Position numbers and translations under genes: made by a program. A stretch of 19,523 nucleotides of DNA from JASLDZ01 sp964242895 (GTDB taxonomy: Bacteria > Pseudomonadota > Alphaproteobacteria > Caulobacterales > Caulobacteraceae). The stretch spans positions 1 through 19,523 of the forward strand of contig CAXTBN010000051.1 in the NCBI GenBank assembly GCA_964242895.1. Direction: 5' to 3'. The notes under the pieces are model-generated. The model was not told the DNA's origin. It saw only the letters and a list, made by a program, of their open reading frames with translations, and made no database searches. Below are positions 1 through 7,039 of the stretch, in pieces; the stretch's first letter is position 1; each line of letters begins with the position of its first letter.

Positions 1-45
1 CCGCGGGGCATGGCTTGCGGCCGGCCGCCGCGATACTCCTCCTTG

Positions 46-375
46 ATGGCGCAAAAGACGCGGAAGCCCGAGGTCGAGATCGAGGTCGCGGGCGAGGCCT
101 ACGTCTGGCGCGTGCAACGCCAGCCGGTGTGGTCCACCGACGCTGCGGGCTGGCGCGGCATGGCGATCGCGGTGCGGCACTTGGAGGGGCGACGCGAAGC
201 CGTGCTGGAGTTTCCGCCGGCTCCGCCGCCCCGGCGCGGAACCCCGTTGATCCAGCCTGCGCAGATCCCGCCGCAGATCGTGGCGCAAGCCATCGAGTCG
301 GCCATCGCGGCGGGCTGGGAGCCGCTGTCGCGCGGCAAGACCGTGGCCATCGTCGTCGACGAGACGGGCAGGTGA
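46..375 (+). CDS. Conserved hypothetical protein (109 aa)
   Basis: A short soluble protein with no signal peptide or membrane segment. I chose the ATG at 46 because the protein then begins MAQKTRKPEVEIEVAG. The codons from an upstream ATG at 10 encode an unconvincing Cys/Arg/Pro leader. The N-terminal half looks like a beta-rich fold (EVEIEVAGEAYVWRV, then WRGMAIAVRH and REAVLEFP). The C-terminal half has a helix (PPQIVAQAIESAIAAGW) followed by the strand KTVAIVVDE. I recognise this pattern from small uncharacterised alphaproteobacterial proteins but know no function. No strong Shine-Dalgarno sequence is visible. It stands alone, with 173 bp to the next gene on the same strand. Confidence 0.72.
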   Translation: MAQKTRKPEVEIEVAGEAYVWRVQRQPVWSTDAAGWRGMAIAVRHLEGRREAVLEFPPAPPPRRGTPLIQPAQIPPQIVAQAIESAIAAGWEPLSRGKTVAIVVDETGR

Positions 376-548
376 CCTCGCCGACCGTCCGGGGATCTCC
401 CGTCGCCTGGACCGACGGCGCCCGGGCCCGGTCGCCTGGCGCCGCCCGCCCGATGTGTCCCATCGAGGTCGTTCAGCCTTGAGGGACGTGGAAGAGTGTG
501 CGCCCGTGCCGCCGCTGTTCGCCCGGCCGAGGTGAGCCAGGAGCCGTC

Positions 549-1436
549 ATGTCCGGGACATCTCCGCCGCTTCGCATCGCCATCGTCGGGGTGGGCAAGA
601 TCGGCAGCGCCTTCGCCTTCCATCTCGCCGGGGCCGGCGCGCATGACGTCACCGTCGTCGCCCGACCCGGTTCGGCTCGCCTGGAGCAGCTCACGCGCGA
701 CGAGGCCGTCGTCGACATCCACGGCGTCAAGGCGCGGGTCCGGGCCGCCGACAAGCTGGACGAGAACGCGCCCTACGACCTGGTGATCGTCACCCTGCTG
801 GCCCATCAGGTCGCGCCGCTGCTCCCCGCCCTGCAGCGCAGTGCGGCGCAGTGCATCCAGTTCATGTTCAACACCTTCGAGCCGGAGCGCCTGCAGGCGG
901 CGATCGGGCCCGAGCGATGCGCCTTCGGCATGCCCTTCGTGCAGGCGACCCTGGACGCCGGGGGCCGGCTGAAGGCGGTCGTGAACGCCGGCGGCCAGAA
1001 GACGATCATGGACCGGCGGCGTTGGGTCGACGTGTTCACCGCGGCGGGACTGCCCGCGACGCTGGAGCCCGACATGCCGCTCTGGCTCCGCTGCCACGCC
1101 CCGTTCTGCGTGGCCTTCGAAAGCGTCTCCGTCGCCGGCGAGCGTCGCGGCGGCGGCGCGTCCTGGCGCGACGTTTCACGGCTGTCCCGGGGCGTTCACG
1201 CGAGCTTCGCGCTCATCCGGAGCCAAGGCCACGCCATCTACCCGCAGGCCAAGAAGCGCATCGACGCCAGTCCGCCCTGGGTGATGGCGGCGGTGCTGTG
1301 GTCCGTCTCGCGCATCCGCTCGTTCCGCGAGCTCTTGGCGACGGGGGAGGCGGAGTGCCGGGCCCTGGTGGACGTGATGGCGGCGGCCGCGCCGCCCGCC
1401 CTCGCTCCCCGGATCGAAGCCATGAAGCCGTCCTAG
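549..1436 (+). CDS. Ketopantoate reductase-like (PanE/ApbA family) NAD(P)-binding protein
   Basis: The 295-aa protein begins with a Rossmann dinucleotide-binding segment (RIAIVGVGKIGSAFA, glycine motif GVGKIG at residues 14-19). A second strand ending in ARPGS follows, then YDLVIVTLLAHQV, as in the PanE/ApbA N-terminal domain. The C-terminal half is helical and matches the length of the family's dimerisation/catalytic domain. True ketopantoate reductases reduce 2-dehydropantoate to pantoate for CoA synthesis. I could not locate the usual C-terminal Lys/Asn pattern here, so the substrate is open. The ATG at 549 is preceded by AGGAG at 6-nt spacing; an upstream in-frame ATG at 498 lacks this. 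It converges on the SDR gene with only 34 bp between stops. Confidence 0.85.
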   Translation: MSGTSPPLRIAIVGVGKIGSAFAFHLAGAGAHDVTVVARPGSARLEQLTRDEAVVDIHGVKARVRAADKLDENAPYDLVIVTLLAHQVAPLLPALQRSAAQCIQFMFNTFEPERLQAAIGPERCAFGMPFVQATLDAGGRLKAVVNAGGQKTIMDRRRWVDVFTAAGLPATLEPDMPLWLRCHAPFCVAFESVSVAGERRGGGASWRDVSRLSRGVHASFALIRSQGHAIYPQAKKRIDASPPWVMAAVLWSVSRIRSFRELLATGEAECRALVDVMAAAAPPALAPRIEAMKPS

Positions 1437-1470
1437 CGGCGCTCTCGCCGACCTCCGATCCGAGGCGGGC

Positions 1471-2298
1471 TCAGGTCGCGGACCCGGGGCGCAGGTCCTC
1501 GAAGTTGGTGCGGCCGCCCGCGGTCATGCCGCCGTCGATGACGAGGTCGTGGCCGGTCACGAACCGCCCTTCGCCGCTCGCCAGGTAGAGCGCGCCCCAG
1601 GCGATGTCGGCGGGGAAGCCGGAGGTGTGCAGGGCGTTGGCTTTGGCGAGGTTGCCCGCCAGCTTGTCCATCTTGGCCTGCACCTTGCCGGCCTCCATGC
1701 CCGCGGCGACGTCCGAGCCGCCCATGAAGATCGGCGTCGCGATGGCGCCCGGCGAGATGGTGTTCACACGGATGCGGTCCGCGCCGAGCTGCACGGCCGC
1801 CATGCGCGAGGCGTGGACCACCGCCGCCTTGGCGATCGAGTACAGGTAGCCGCCCATGTGGCTGCGGTGTGCGGCGATGGAGGCGTTCGAGATGATCGCG
1901 CCGCCGCCCTGCGCGCGCATGTGCGGCGCGGCGTGCTTGATTCCGAACAGCGCGGAGCCGACCAGCAGGCTCATCGCGTGGTCGAAGTCGGCCTGGGTGA
2001 AGTCGTCGGGGCCGCCCTTCGTCCCGCCGCCTGCGTTGTTGAACAGGGCGTCCAGCCGGCCGAAGCGGGCCACCGTCGCCTGCACGGAGGCCGCGATCTC
2101 GGCCTCGCGCGTCACGTCGGCCTGGAAGAAGCACGCGCCGTCGCCGAGCCGCGCCTCGATCGCCGCACCCCGGTCCGCGTTGCGGCCGGTGAAGAGCACC
2201 CGGGCGCCCTCGGCGACGAACAGCTCCACCGTGGCCTCGCCGATGCCGCTGGTGCCCCCGGTGATCAGCGCGACCTTGCCGTCGAGGCGATGAGGCAT
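1471..2298 (-). CDS. SDR family NAD(P)-dependent oxidoreductase
   Basis: A classical short-chain dehydrogenase/reductase of 275 aa, the typical length. It has the cofactor motif TGGTSGIG at residues 13-20, NNAG at 87-90, a catalytic Ser near 140, Tyr153 and Lys157 in YSIAK, and SPGAIATP just after 182. The C-terminal VIDGGMTAG is the usual SDR end. These proteins oxidise alcohols or reduce carbonyls in the cytoplasm; the substrate cannot be read from sequence. TGR after the second strand hints at NADP(H). GAGGAG lies 7 nt before the ATG. The gene follows the 38-residue basic protein by 28 bp on the same strand, so the two are probably co-transcribed. Confidence 0.94.
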   Translation of the reverse strand: MPHRLDGKVALITGGTSGIGEATVELFVAEGARVLFTGRNADRGAAIEARLGDGACFFQADVTREAEIAASVQATVARFGRLDALFNNAGGGTKGGPDDFTQADFDHAMSLLVGSALFGIKHAAPHMRAQGGGAIISNASIAAHRSHMGGYLYSIAKAAVVHASRMAAVQLGADRIRVNTISPGAIATPIFMGGSDVAAGMEAGKVQAKMDKLAGNLAKANALHTSGFPADIAWGALYLASGEGRFVTGHDLVIDGGMTAGGRTNFEDLRPGSAT

Positions 2299-2326
2299 GC
2301 GAGCGCTCCTCAGAAGCTCGGGCGCG

Positions 2327-2443
2327 TCACTTCGCCTTCGGCGCGGGCGGGCTCGTGAAGTCGCGGCCGGCCAGGACGGGCTTCGGCTTCTCGGCCTTCG
2401 GCTTGCGCGCTTCCTTGTTGCTCTTCTTCTGACCCTTGGCCAT
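2327..2443 (-). CDS. Small Lys-rich protein (38 aa)
   Basis: A very short gene starting MAKGQKKSNKEARKPK and ending SPPAPKAK. It has 11 Lys and 2 Arg against few acidic residues, so it is strongly basic and probably disordered. A strong Shine-Dalgarno GGAGG sits 6 nt before the ATG, which is the main argument that it is translated. I recognise the MAKGQ..SN+EA+KPK opening from small uncharacterised proteobacterial proteins. No function is established to my knowledge; nucleic-acid or ribosome binding is only a guess from charge. It is the first gene of a likely two-gene unit with the SDR gene 28 bp downstream. Confidence 0.75.
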   Translation of the reverse strand: MAKGQKKSNKEARKPKAEKPKPVLAGRDFTSPPAPKAK

Positions 2444-2607
2444 CGTCGACCTCCACAGTCCGGGGATGCTTTGCTGTTAAGCCGGCGGGCAGGCGGGTGT
2501 TCCCCCTCGCGCCGCTTCGGACCCGAGGGTTGCCGTTCTTCGCCGCAGCCGCGATGAGGGAGGGGAGCCGCGATCGCTCAGGCGGGCGGCGCTCGGAGCG
2601 GTTCAGC

Positions 2608-3039
2608 ATGCCCCTGGTCAGCGTGACCCGCGCGCGCATCCGACGCGTGTGGAGCGTGCCCCCGTTCGCTCTGGCGGCGTTCGCGTCGCTCAAGCAGGCG
2701 CGCGGGGCGGACGGCTTCCTCGGCGGCTCGGTTTGTCCCGATCGCCGCCTCGCCTTTTGGACCTTGACGGTGTGGAGGAGCGAGGACGCCATGCGCGCCT
2801 ACATCCTGTCCGGGCCGCACAGGGGCGCCATGTCCAAGTTCGCGGTGTGGTGCGACGAGGCCAGCGTCGTCCATTGGGAGCAGGCCGGTGAAGCCGCCCC
2901 GCCGTGGATCGAGGCGGCCGAGCGCATGCGTAGGCAGGGAAGGCCCTCGAAGATCCGCCGTCCCAGCCGGAATCACCAGACCATGACCTTCGCCGATCCC
3001 CGGCTCAGCGCCGCCGCGCCCATCTCGCCCCTGAGCTGA
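2608..3039 (+). CDS. Putative ABM-like (dimeric alpha/beta barrel) protein
   Basis: A 143-aa soluble protein. The opening strand MPLVSVTRARIR, the helix FALAAFASLKQAR, GFLGGSVCPD, then FWTLTVWRSEDAMRAYILSGPHRGAM and CDEASVVHW follow the pattern of antibiotic-biosynthesis-monooxygenase-like barrels: strand, helix, 'gflgg', 'W.s.eamraf...g.H'. The C-terminal tail (EGRPSK-type segment RQGRPSKIRRPS) matches a particular uncharacterised bacterial subgroup that I recall. The function is unknown; similar folds act as haem- or cofactor-free oxygenases, or bind small ligands. The ATG at 2608 is chosen because homology-like sequence begins there; GGAG lies about 9 nt upstream. An in-frame start at 2497 would add an Arg/Ser-rich leader that looks non-coding. 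Confidence 0.78.
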   Translation: MPLVSVTRARIRRVWSVPPFALAAFASLKQARGADGFLGGSVCPDRRLAFWTLTVWRSEDAMRAYILSGPHRGAMSKFAVWCDEASVVHWEQAGEAAPPWIEAAERMRRQGRPSKIRRPSRNHQTMTFADPRLSAAAPISPLS

Positions 3040-3126
3040 GCCGCGCGCATGGGCATGCGGGGCTGGCGGACGGCGGTGCTCGCGCTCATGAGGGCGCAGC
3101 GGCGCCCGCCGCACCCCTATCGCGCG

Positions 3127-3486
3127 ATGTCGCACAGCCCTGGCCCACCGGCCTGCGCGCGTCGCGGAGCCGCCGCCAAGCTCGTGCTCTGCATGTCGGG
3201 ACTGGGCGTCGCCGGGTGTTCGGCGCGCTCGGAGACCGCTTGGTCGCCGGGCGGCCGCTGCGAGTTCGTCGCCTCGCATGACGAGGCGCTGGGGCAGATC
3301 GAGACGCTGTCCGTCATGCTCCACCAGGGCGGGCGGGCGCCGCGCCGGGTCTGGCGCGAGGTGGGCGACGCTCCCGGCCGTCCGATCGCATGGCGCGGCC
3401 CCGCCGACGTCGACTTCGAAACCGTCGTCGGAGGGCAACCCGTCCGCCGGCGCCTGCACGTGGACGCTTGCGCGTCGCGCGGCTGA
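3127..3486 (+). CDS. Hypothetical protein, possible lipoprotein
   Basis: A weakly supported gene. From the ATG at 3127 the 119-aa product has a short basic N-region (ARRGAAAK), a hydrophobic stretch and a lipobox-like VAGC at residues 28-31, which would make it a lipoprotein. Further on come a predicted strand/helix alternation and two Trp-containing segments (RRVWREVGDAPG, IAWRGPADVDFETV). Third positions are strongly G/C, which is why I keep it. No Shine-Dalgarno is visible at this start or at an in-frame ATG at 3049, so the start is uncertain. I do not recognise a family. It converges with the SOUL gene (55 bp between stops). Confidence 0.48.
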   Translation: MSHSPGPPACARRGAAAKLVLCMSGLGVAGCSARSETAWSPGGRCEFVASHDEALGQIETLSVMLHQGGRAPRRVWREVGDAPGRPIAWRGPADVDFETVVGGQPVRRRLHVDACASRG

Positions 3487-3541
3487 ACCCCTGCGCCGGC
3501 TCCAGGTCGCGGCTCCCCGGCGTTCTCCGACCTTCACAGGG

Positions 3542-4096
3542 TCATGCGGATACGGGGATCATCACCTCGTTGCGCCGGAGAAACCACAGCGTCCAAGGCG
3601 GATCGTACTGGGCGAGCGCCGCCGCGCCCGCGGTGCGGAGATGACGCCCCCGCACCCAGGCGTTCAGCTCGGTCGCGTGGCTTTCGACGTCGGCCGGCTC
3701 GGCGAGGCCTGAGAAGCGTACGACGGCCGACCGGGTCGGCGGAACGACGCGCAGGCTGATGCGCGCGTCCTTGGGCGCAGGCAGCGCGTTCAGCTCGTAG
3801 CGCTTCGGCATGGTGAAGCGCACCACCCATGCGCCGTCGCCGCGGGCCTGGACGAAGGGTGCGGCGTCGATCCTCTCGCCCGCGCGGAACTGCGTCACGG
3901 GCGCGGTCATCGCGATGCTTTCGCGGCGAGCGTTCCCGCCGAAAATGTAGCCTGCGAGGATGCGGAAGCCGCCGCTGACCGCCTGCTTCTGGCCTCCCGC
4001 GACGACCACCTCCGCAACGGTCAGCGCGGGATAGTCCCGGATTTCGAACCGCCCCTCTCTAACCCGGACGTGAAAGGCAGGTTCTTCGACCGGCAT
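3542..4096 (-). CDS. SOUL family haem-binding protein
   Basis: A 184-aa protein carrying the hallmarks of the SOUL/HBP family. These are an N-terminal segment ending FEIRDYPALTVAEV, then FRILAGYIFGGN, the signature IAMTAPV, FTMPKRYELNALPAPKD, RFSGLA and a C-terminal YDPPWTLWFLRRNEVMIPV. Eukaryotic members bind haem or porphyrin; bacterial members are poorly characterised. Length is normal and no signal peptide is evident, so a cytoplasmic location is inferred. A weak GGGA lies about 8 nt before the start. The gene lies 73 bp downstream of the glycosyltransferase on the same strand, separated by a 9-bp inverted repeat. A cytochrome b561 sits divergently beyond the glycosyltransferase, but no functional tie is shown. 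Confidence 0.93.
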   Translation of the reverse strand: MPVEEPAFHVRVREGRFEIRDYPALTVAEVVVAGGQKQAVSGGFRILAGYIFGGNARRESIAMTAPVTQFRAGERIDAAPFVQARGDGAWVVRFTMPKRYELNALPAPKDARISLRVVPPTRSAVVRFSGLAEPADVESHATELNAWVRGRHLRTAGAAALAQYDPPWTLWFLRRNEVMIPVSA

Positions 4097-4130
4097 GGCT
4101 GGATCCCGAGCTCTTCACCCCCCAACGCGT

Positions 4131-4163
4131 GAGACGCGGGTCGAGCCCCGTCGGCCGCGTCTC
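4131..4163 (-). terminator. Perfect 9-bp inverted repeat after the glycosyltransferase gene
   Basis: GAGACGCGG (4131-4139) pairs perfectly with CCGCGTCTC (4155-4163) around a 15-nt loop. It begins 6 nt beyond the glycosyltransferase stop codon in the direction of transcription. No T-run follows, so it could be a weak intrinsic terminator, an RNA-stability hairpin or an attenuator before the SOUL gene. Confidence 0.45.
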
Positions 4164-4169
4164 CGCCGG

Positions 4170-5633
4170 CTACCGCAGGGCGCCGGCTCGCCGCTGGGCG
4201 CCCCAGGTCTGACGGCCGGCGAGGAAGGCGCCCCAGCCCCAGACCGCCCCGACGTGACGCAGGAGCTGGAAGCTGAAGGGCTCCACCAGCGAGGCCAGGA
4301 AGGCCTGGCCGTACGAGGCCGCCCCCGTCTCGCCGACCCAGCGCCGGTAGAGGTGGATGGCCCAGAGCTGGAAGGAGAAGTCGATCACGATCTTGACGGC
4401 GATGACGCCCCCGATGGGCGCCAGCACGCCGATCCGGCCCTGCACCAGGTACACGCAGAGGAGGACGAAGGCGGTCAGGCCGTAGACCGGCTGCAGGGTG
4501 TCGATCGCCTTCACCGGCAGCATCGCCAGGCCCAGCGCGCCGTAGCGCCGGTCGCCCACCATGTCGCGATACCAGTACTGCGTCTGCAGGAAGCCGCCGA
4601 ACCAGCGCCGGCGCTGGCGCAGGAAGGCGCCCGTCGCGCCCGGCGCTTCGGTGCGCGCCAGGGCCCCGCCGAGCACGCGCGTGGTCCAGCCCCGCGCATT
4701 GAGGGCGCTGTGGCGCTTCAGGCGGTGGATCAGCTCGTAGTCCTCGACGAGGCAGTCGGGATCGAACCCTCCCACTTCCAGCGCCGCCTCGCGACGGAAG
4801 CCCGCGAACGCGCCCGAGATCAGGAGCAGGCCGCCCAGCCGCATCCAGGCGTAGCGGGACAGGAAGTTGCGGATGTACTCGTAGGTCTGGAACCACTGGA
4901 ACAGCCGGCCGGCGACGGTCGGGGCGCACACCGGCGTCAGCACGCCGGTGGCGGCGACGAGCTGCGGCTCGGCGGCGAAGGCCGCGCGCACGGCCGCAAC
5001 CGCGTTCGGACGCAGCAGGGTGTCGGCGTCGACGGTGACCACCACCTCGGTGTCCATCAGCGGCAGTGCGACGTTCATGGCGCGCGCCTTGCCCCCGTTC
5101 TCCAGCCTGAGCCACGCGATCGGGCCAGAGCCCGCGGAGACCCCGCCGAGGTGGGGCGGGGCCAGGCCGTAGAGTTCGCCCAGGACGCGCGAGGTCTCGT
5201 CGGTCGAGCCGTCGTCGACGACGAGGATGCGGTCGGGCGGATCGGTCTGGTCGAGCAGGGCGGCGAGCGTGACGGGCAGCACCACCGCCTCGTCGCGCGC
5301 CGCCACGATCACGCCGACCGTCGGCCGGACGCCGCCGCCGGGCGGAGCCGGGACGCCGCGCGCCAGCGGCAGCGTCTGCCAGAAGGTGAAGGCCAGCAGC
5401 AGGGTGTCATAGGTCACGTAGATCAGCCCGGCGGACCACACCCACACGCCGCGGAGGCCGAACGGAGCGGCCAGCAGGGCGGCCCACAGGAGGAGCACCG
5501 CGGCGTGGATGAGGCGGCTCGCCAGCGGCGTGGGCGGAGGATTGAGGCGCGGCGAGGCGACCCGCCGCACCGCCGCCAGAACGTCCGGGGCAGGGTGGGC
5601 GCCGGGCGAGGGCTCGCTTAGGCTCGGGGTCAC
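4170..5633 (-). CDS. Membrane-anchored family 2 glycosyltransferase
   Basis: A 487-aa protein with two N-terminal transmembrane helices (about 42-60 and 65-86) and a GT-A catalytic domain. Further hydrophobic helices lie near 375-435. The catalytic domain has VDDGSTD at 139-145, DAD at 202-204, VEDYEL containing the base at 297-298, and QRRRW at 340-344. The D, DxD, (E)D, QxxRW set is that of processive or membrane GT2 enzymes (cellulose, chitin or hyaluronan synthase-like), which extend or transfer NDP-sugars at the inner membrane. The product is unknown, and no polysaccharide gene cluster surrounds it. The start is a GTG with no clear Shine-Dalgarno, so the exact N-terminus is uncertain. 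It is divergent from cytochrome b561 (71 bp). Confidence 0.93.
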   Translation of the reverse strand: MTPSLSEPSPGAHPAPDVLAAVRRVASPRLNPPPTPLASRLIHAAVLLLWAALLAAPFGLRGVWVWSAGLIYVTYDTLLLAFTFWQTLPLARGVPAPPGGGVRPTVGVIVAARDEAVVLPVTLAALLDQTDPPDRILVVDDGSTDETSRVLGELYGLAPPHLGGVSAGSGPIAWLRLENGGKARAMNVALPLMDTEVVVTVDADTLLRPNAVAAVRAAFAAEPQLVAATGVLTPVCAPTVAGRLFQWFQTYEYIRNFLSRYAWMRLGGLLLISGAFAGFRREAALEVGGFDPDCLVEDYELIHRLKRHSALNARGWTTRVLGGALARTEAPGATGAFLRQRRRWFGGFLQTQYWYRDMVGDRRYGALGLAMLPVKAIDTLQPVYGLTAFVLLCVYLVQGRIGVLAPIGGVIAVKIVIDFSFQLWAIHLYRRWVGETGAASYGQAFLASLVEPFSFQLLRHVGAVWGWGAFLAGRQTWGAQRRAGALR

Positions 5634-5704
5634 GCCGCGGCTCGCCGCACGGCGCGGGCGCGTCGCGGTTCGGCGCCCTGCAACATCGGCCAGGACCTTC
5701 CCCC

Positions 5705-6307
5705 ATGACCGCCGTCCAGAGATCCGGCTACGCCGGCCCGCGCTACACAGGGGTGGCCATGACCCTGCACTGGCTCGTGGCCGCGTTGATCGGGCTGAAC
5801 CTCGTGCTGGTGTGGTTCGCCGACAGGTGGCCGGAGGGCTGGGTGCGTCCGGCGATCGACCTGCACAAGTCGGTGGGCATCACGGTGTTCGGGCTGGTGC
5901 TGCTGCGGCTCCTGTGGCGGGCGGGCCATCCGCCGCCGCCGTTGCCGGCCGAGTACCCGAAGCTGGAGCGCCGCGCCGCGCACGTCGCGCACTGGGTGCT
6001 CTACGCGGTGATCCTGGCGCTGCCCTTCTCCGGCTGGCTGCACGACTCGGCCTGGAAGGGCGCGCCGACCCATCCGCTGAAGCTGTTCTGGCTCGCGCCC
6101 TTCCCGCACCTGGCCGCCCTCTCCGACCTGCCGCCGGCCGCGAAGGAGCACGCGCACGACGTCTGGTTCGCCGTGCACACCTGGCTCGCCTACGCGCTCT
6201 ACGCGCTGTTCGTCCTGCACGTGGGCGCGGCGCTCAAGCACCAGTGGCTGGATCGTGAGCCGGAACTGCAGCGCATGCTGCCAGGCGCCGGCCGCACCGG
6301 CGGCTGA
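5705..6307 (+). CDS. Cytochrome b561 family protein
   Basis: A 200-aa four-helix membrane protein of the bacterial CybB type. Transmembrane segments lie near residues 20-38, 55-72, 94-112 and 155-177. Candidate haem-ligand histidines lie in the helices at H22 (MTLHWLVA), H54 (DLHKS), H96, H158 and H172. RYTGVAMTLHW and DLHKSVGI are typical openings of the family. These proteins carry b-type haems and pass electrons, probably from the quinol pool, at the inner membrane; E. coli CybB is a superoxide:ubiquinone oxidoreductase. AGGA lies 9 nt before the ATG. Its stop is only 8 bp from the stop of the convergent ribA gene. Confidence 0.94.
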   Translation: MTAVQRSGYAGPRYTGVAMTLHWLVAALIGLNLVLVWFADRWPEGWVRPAIDLHKSVGITVFGLVLLRLLWRAGHPPPPLPAEYPKLERRAAHVAHWVLYAVILALPFSGWLHDSAWKGAPTHPLKLFWLAPFPHLAALSDLPPAAKEHAHDVWFAVHTWLAYALYALFVLHVGAALKHQWLDREPELQRMLPGAGRTGG

Positions 6308-6315
6308 GGGGCGGT

Positions 6316-6969
6316 TCACGCGGACTCTGCGGGGAGGAAGGTCCGGTCGGCGGCGCCTCCGGGCAATCGGTGCCCCATCTTGTCGCGCTTGGCGGCGAGG
6401 TAGTCCGCGTTGTGCGGGTTGGCCGTGTGCGCGAGGGGGAGCTCCTCACGCACGGTCAGCCCGTGCGCCCGCAGCGCCTGCGCCTTGAGCGGATTGTTGG
6501 TGAGGAGGCGCAGGTCGTCCACGCCCAGGGCGCGCAGGATGGCGGCGGCGGCGGCGTAGTCGCGGGCATCTGTCGCGAACCCCAGCACGGTGTTGGCCTC
6601 GGCGGTGTCGAGCCCGCGGTCCTGGAGCGCGTAGGCGGCGATCTTGTTGGCGAGGCCGATGCCGCGGCCCTCATGGCCGCCGACGTAGACGAGGACGCCG
6701 GAGTCGCTCTGCGCGATCCGCGCCATGGCCGTGCGCAGCTGCTCTCCGCAGTCGCAGCGCAGCGAGCCCAGCGCGTCGCCCGTCAGGCACTCGGAGTGGA
6801 CGCGCACTAGGGCGCCCGGCCCCGGCGTCCCCTTGACCAGGGCGAGGTGCTCGACCCCGTCGCCCAAGTCCCGGAAGGCGTGGGCGATGAACCCCTCGCC
6901 GTAACGCGAGGGCAGCGGCGCGCGCGCCACCTCCTCGACCTGCGCAGATATGGGCTCACTCGTCGGCAT
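6316..6969 (-). CDS. ribA: GTP cyclohydrolase II
   Basis: A 217-aa stand-alone GTP cyclohydrolase II, the full normal length. It converts GTP to 2,5-diamino-6-ribosylamino-4(3H)-pyrimidinone 5'-phosphate, the first step of riboflavin synthesis. RVHSECLTGD is followed by RCDCGEQL, giving the three zinc-binding Cys at 61, 72 and 74. GHEGRGIGL (98-106) supplies the conserved Arg, AYALQDRG holds the conserved Tyr113, and LLTNNPLK and KMGH complete the family pattern. No DHBP synthase (RibB) domain is fused, unlike the RibBA of many bacteria. It lies 70 bp downstream of ribD on the same strand, so the two probably form an operon. Confidence 0.95.
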   Translation of the reverse strand: MPTSEPISAQVEEVARAPLPSRYGEGFIAHAFRDLGDGVEHLALVKGTPGPGALVRVHSECLTGDALGSLRCDCGEQLRTAMARIAQSDSGVLVYVGGHEGRGIGLANKIAAYALQDRGLDTAEANTVLGFATDARDYAAAAAILRALGVDDLRLLTNNPLKAQALRAHGLTVREELPLAHTANPHNADYLAAKRDKMGHRLPGGAADRTFLPAESA

Positions 6970-7039
6970 GGCGGGTCTCAGGGCTCCCGCCCGACGCCGG
7001 GCAGGCGGGGCTCCGGCGCGCGCCGCGGCGGTCCAGGTC

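Noticed and set aside
1437..1465. Small hairpins between the convergent ketopantoate-reductase-like and SDR genes (CGGCG/CGCCG and CCTC/GAGG)
   Set aside because: Stems of only 5 and 4 bp with no T-run are expected by chance at this GC content, so I did not call a terminator.
2578..3537. A 319-codon minus-strand frame covering the ABM-like and lipoprotein-like genes
   Set aside because: The translation is Arg/Ala/His-rich without domain pattern, whereas the plus-strand ABM-like protein has recognisable segments and a ribosome site.
4095..5621. A 508-codon open frame on the plus strand
   Set aside because: It is antisense to the glycosyltransferase, whose catalytic motifs are all present; its own translation shows only compositional bias.
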